Positions 61,971-64,000 of a DNA stretch of 64,000 nt are shown in pieces. How positions within the stretch are numbered: position 1 is the stretch's first letter; the number at the start of each line of letters is the position of its first letter. Origin of the DNA: Bacteroidota bacterium (GTDB taxonomy: Bacteria > Bacteroidota > Bacteroidia > Chitinophagales > Saprospiraceae). The stretch spans positions 1 through 64,000 of the forward strand of contig PZPC01000024.1 of NCBI GenBank assembly GCA_003045895.1, given 5' to 3'. The position numbers were made by a program, and so were the translations under genes. The notes under the pieces are model-generated. The model saw only the letters and a program-made list of their open reading frames with translations. It made no database searches and was not told the origin of the DNA.

Positions 61971-62681
61971 TTAATCCTGGGCAGCAAACACCTTGCGCAG
62001 CAAGTCGGTGGTGCGGGCACGAATATTGTTCCGAATATTGAGTTCTTCCTGGGCTACCTGGGCGAAGAGGCCGTTCAGGGCCATGCGCGTCACGTAGTCG
62101 TCGAGGTTGGGGTCGGCCTTGTCTACCAGCGGAATGCGGTTGTAGGTGGTTACGGCATCGCTCCAGTAGGTACGGGCATTGAATTTGTCGAGGGAAGTGA
62201 CAATGACGGGGTTGAACTCATTGTACAGTTGCTGGAAGGTCGTGCGCTCCAGGTATTTGGTGGCGGCATCCTTGTCGCCTTTGAGGATACCCAGGGCATC
62301 GCTGATGCTCATCGACTTGATGGCGTTGACGAAGATGGGCTTGGCCCGCGTGGCGGCATCTTCGGCGCCGCGGTTAATTTTCTCCAGGACATTTTCTTCC
62401 AGCTTGGAAAACCCCGGCACCCCTTGCAGGCGGTCGGTCACCTTGCGGGCTTCGGCCGGCAGGAGGATCTTGTAGCGGCTTTTGTAGTAGCCGTCGGGTT
62501 TGGCGAGGAGGTCGGAGCCTTTGCCAATGCCAATTTCGAGGGCTTGCTTCAGGCCATTGCTGATTTCGGTACTGGTAAGCCCGTTTTCGCCGAGTACGGT
62601 GCCCAATATTTTGCCCAGGTCAGCAGTGGTGTCGCAGGCGGTAAATACAAACACTGCCAGGAGGAGGGTTAATTGCTTCAT
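61971..62681 (-). CDS. DUF4197 lipoprotein
   Basis: A 236-residue protein. The start at 62681 gives MKQLTLLLAVFVFTAC, a lipoprotein leader with Cys 16; the 11 upstream codons are rejected. The rest is DUF4197: LTSTEISNGLKQALEIGIGKGSDLLAKPDGYYKS, ILLPAEARKVTDRLQGVPGF, NRGAEDAATRAKPIFVNAIKSMSISDALGILKGDKDAATKYLERTT, and a C-terminal DYVTRMALNGLFAQVAQEE. DUF4197 proteins are helical envelope proteins of unknown activity. Confidence 0.92.
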   Translation of the reverse strand: MKQLTLLLAVFVFTACDTTADLGKILGTVLGENGLTSTEISNGLKQALEIGIGKGSDLLAKPDGYYKSRYKILLPAEARKVTDRLQGVPGFSKLEENVLEKINRGAEDAATRAKPIFVNAIKSMSISDALGILKGDKDAATKYLERTTFQQLYNEFNPVIVTSLDKFNARTYWSDAVTTYNRIPLVDKADPNLDDYVTRMALNGLFAQVAQEELNIRNNIRARTTDLLRKVFAAQD

Positions 62682-62771
62682 GGTTGTTTTTCGAGTTGTA
62701 AAAAGAAGGACCATTCCATCTTTACGTAAGATTAGACGCCATTAATAACGCAAAGTTGGGAGGTAAAGCCG

Positions 62772-63161
62772 TTACCGAAAGGTTAATTTTTGGGGTGCAC
62801 CCTGAAATACACCAGTAGCCACTTCGATATAAGCAGCGCCCACCTGCCCACTGAGGGGGGGATGGAGCTTGCGGATAATGAGCCGCACCCCTTCCAGGCT
62901 GTCGTAAAAGCCACTGATGCGGCCCACGATGCGGTCGGCCAGGGTTTCGATCAGTTGCGCGGGTTTGCGCATTTCGGCTTGCACCATCAGGTAAACGGTC
63001 TCGTAATTGACGGTGTCGGCCAGGTCATCGCGCAACGCAGCCTGCCGGGTATTGACGGAGATATAGATGTCAATCAGGAAATCATTTCCAACTACGCCTT
63101 CCTCGGGGTAAAATCCGTGCGGACTATTGAAACGCATGCCCTCGAGACCTATCACTGCCAT
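62772..63161 (-). CDS. folB: Dihydroneopterin aldolase
   Basis: A 129-residue FolB that splits dihydroneopterin into hydroxymethyl-dihydropterin and glycolaldehyde in folate synthesis. I set the start at 63161 (MAVIGLEGMRFNSPHGFYPEEG), as the family begins there. The catalytic Glu (HGFYPEEGVVGNDFLIDIYI), DDLADTVNYETVYLMV, QLIETLADRIVGRI, and VRLIIRKLHPPLSGQVGAAYIEV with the conserved Lys are present. The length is normal (about 120). Divergent from the acyl-CoA dehydrogenase. Confidence 0.95.
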   Translation of the reverse strand: MAVIGLEGMRFNSPHGFYPEEGVVGNDFLIDIYISVNTRQAALRDDLADTVNYETVYLMVQAEMRKPAQLIETLADRIVGRISGFYDSLEGVRLIIRKLHPPLSGQVGAAYIEVATGVFQGAPQKLTFR

Positions 63162-63221
63162 AAATTCGTAATTTTGTGTCCAAGGTAATGATAAATCATC
63201 AATCATTCCTCCTTAATAACG

Positions 63222-63229
63222 TACCTTTG
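63222..63229 (+). promoter_or_regulatory. Putative -7 box (TACCTTTG)
   Basis: An exact TAnnTTTG match, 74 nt before the ATG of the acyl-CoA dehydrogenase gene. No TTG at -33 was recognised. Confidence 0.4.
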
Positions 63230-63303
63230 TGGGACAATACTGAGGAGCAAAAACAACTGCTGAACTTTCGCACCCGGTATGACCTAACCAAGCCAAGCAT
63301 AAT

Positions 63304-64000
63304 ATGTCGACAATCAACAGCAACGCTCCGATTACCCCGGTTATTGAGAAAAAAGCGCGCGAAGACCGCTTCCAGTTTCACGATTATTACCAGGTCGATG
63401 ATCTCCTGGATGATGACCACCGTATGGCTCGTGCAGCTATCCGCGACTGGGTCAAGCAGGAAGTATCCCCCATTATTGAAGCCTACTCCGAGCGGGGCGA
63501 ATGCCCAACTCACCTCTACAAAGGATTAGCGGAAATCGGCGCCTTCGGCCCCAGTATTCCCGTTGAGTATGGTGGTGGTGGTATGGATGAAATCGCTTAC
63601 GGCATCATTATGCAAGAGTTGGAGCGCGGCGACTCGGGTATCCGCTCGATGGCTTCGGTGCAGGGTTCACTGGTGATGTATCCCATCTACCGCTTTGGTT
63701 CCGAAGAGCAGCGTCGCAAGTACCTGCCCAAATTGGGCAGCGGCGAATTCATCGGCTGTTTCGGACTGACCGAGCCCGATCACGGTTCTGATCCAAGCGG
63801 AATGGTGACCAATATTCGGGAAGATGGCGACAGCTACATCCTGAATGGTGCCAAAATGTGGATCACCAACTCCCCCCTGGCTGATATCGCCGTGGTGTGG
63901 GCCAAAGACGAAGAAGGCATCATCCGTGGTGTCATCGTCGAAAAAGGAATGCCGGGCTTCAGTGCACCGGAAATTCACGGCAAACTGTCGTTGCGGGCCA
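63304..64000 (+). CDS. Acyl-CoA dehydrogenase, probably glutaryl-CoA dehydrogenase (cut by window end)
   Basis: The first 232 codons, running off the right edge. It begins MSTINSNAPITPVIEKKA. The acyl-CoA dehydrogenase N-terminal and middle domains are visible: DDDHRMARAAIRDWVKQEVSP, GEIGAFGP-type loop in LAEIGAFGPSIPVEYGGGG, MQELERGDSGIRSMASVQGSLVMYPI, FIGCFGLTEPDHGSDPSGM (FAD and substrate contact), and LNGAKMWITNSPLADIAVVW. RSMASVQGSLVM and GCFGLTEPDHGSDP are wording typical of glutaryl-CoA dehydrogenases (lysine/tryptophan degradation). The catalytic Glu lies beyond the edge. Confidence 0.9.
   Translation, partial: MSTINSNAPITPVIEKKAREDRFQFHDYYQVDDLLDDDHRMARAAIRDWVKQEVSPIIEAYSERGECPTHLYKGLAEIGAFGPSIPVEYGGGGMDEIAYGIIMQELERGDSGIRSMASVQGSLVMYPIYRFGSEEQRRKYLPKLGSGEFIGCFGLTEPDHGSDPSGMVTNIREDGDSYILNGAKMWITNSPLADIAVVWAKDEEGIIRGVIVEKGMPGFSAPEIHGKLSLRA

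Overview
The window looks like chromosome of a Bacteroidota bacterium, most likely of the Saprospiria (Lewinella/Haliscomenobacter-like). The evidence is a type IX secretion signature (PorP/SprF-type protein, a C-terminal sorting domain, a giant PKD protein with a gliding-motility-associated C-terminus), a bacillithiol deacetylase, an ECF sigma factor of the Bacteroidota kind, and repeated TAnnTTTG-like -7 boxes close to start codons. The genus is inference. No rRNA, tRNA, CRISPR array or transposase was seen.

Layout. 1-8.4 kb: BTRD1-like repeat protein, RluF-type pseudouridine synthase, LemA, DUF3179 protein, ComEC plus a helix-hairpin-helix protein, phosphopantetheinyl transferase. 8.5-15.9 kb: pdxA, lspA, two ArsR-type regulators, an alkyltransferase-like protein, a degenerate TrpF-like protein joined to a TrkH potassium transporter, mtnA. 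16-19.4 kb: a more AT-rich patch with an O-methyltransferase, an exported protein whose signal peptide holds a 15-bp tandem repeat, and a propeller lipoprotein. 19.5-31.7 kb: WD40 protein, class II aldolase, cyclophilin, MidA-like methyltransferase, queE and a HEXXH protein, sulfotransferase, APS reductase, epimerase, bshB1. 31.7-46.9 kb: MFS transporter, amidase, FKBP, lnt, haem-binding protein, DRTGG P-loop protein, sigma factor, OmpA/TSP3 protein, serine hydrolase, acetyltransferase, 3-hydroxyacyl-CoA dehydrogenase, T9SS-sorted Omp28-like protein. 47-52.9 kb: PorP/SprF protein downstream of a 4.8-kb PKD gene that carries an in-frame TGA. 53.3-61.8 kb: the most unusual locus. 61.9-64 kb: DUF4197 lipoprotein, folB, and the start of an acyl-CoA dehydrogenase.

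The standout is the four-gene run at 53332-61812: an exported leucine-rich-repeat (LRR) protein (18 repeats), a protein with an N-terminal EAD11-like effector-associated domain, an nSTAND1-type ATPase with one membrane span, and a second exported LRR protein (about 35 repeats) whose start overlaps the ATPase stop. The two LRR proteins share the same N-terminal module. STAND ATPases and effector-associated domains are known from bacterial conflict and signalling systems. Here the sensor repeats usually fused to the STAND protein appear to sit in separate exported proteins. That reading is inference.

Other points of interest: a nonsense TGA at a conserved PKD tryptophan, a signal-peptide minisatellite, a 20-nt sequence shared between two distant promoter regions, a catalytically degenerate TrpF homologue, and a probable 56-residue membrane-protein gene at 40006-40176.
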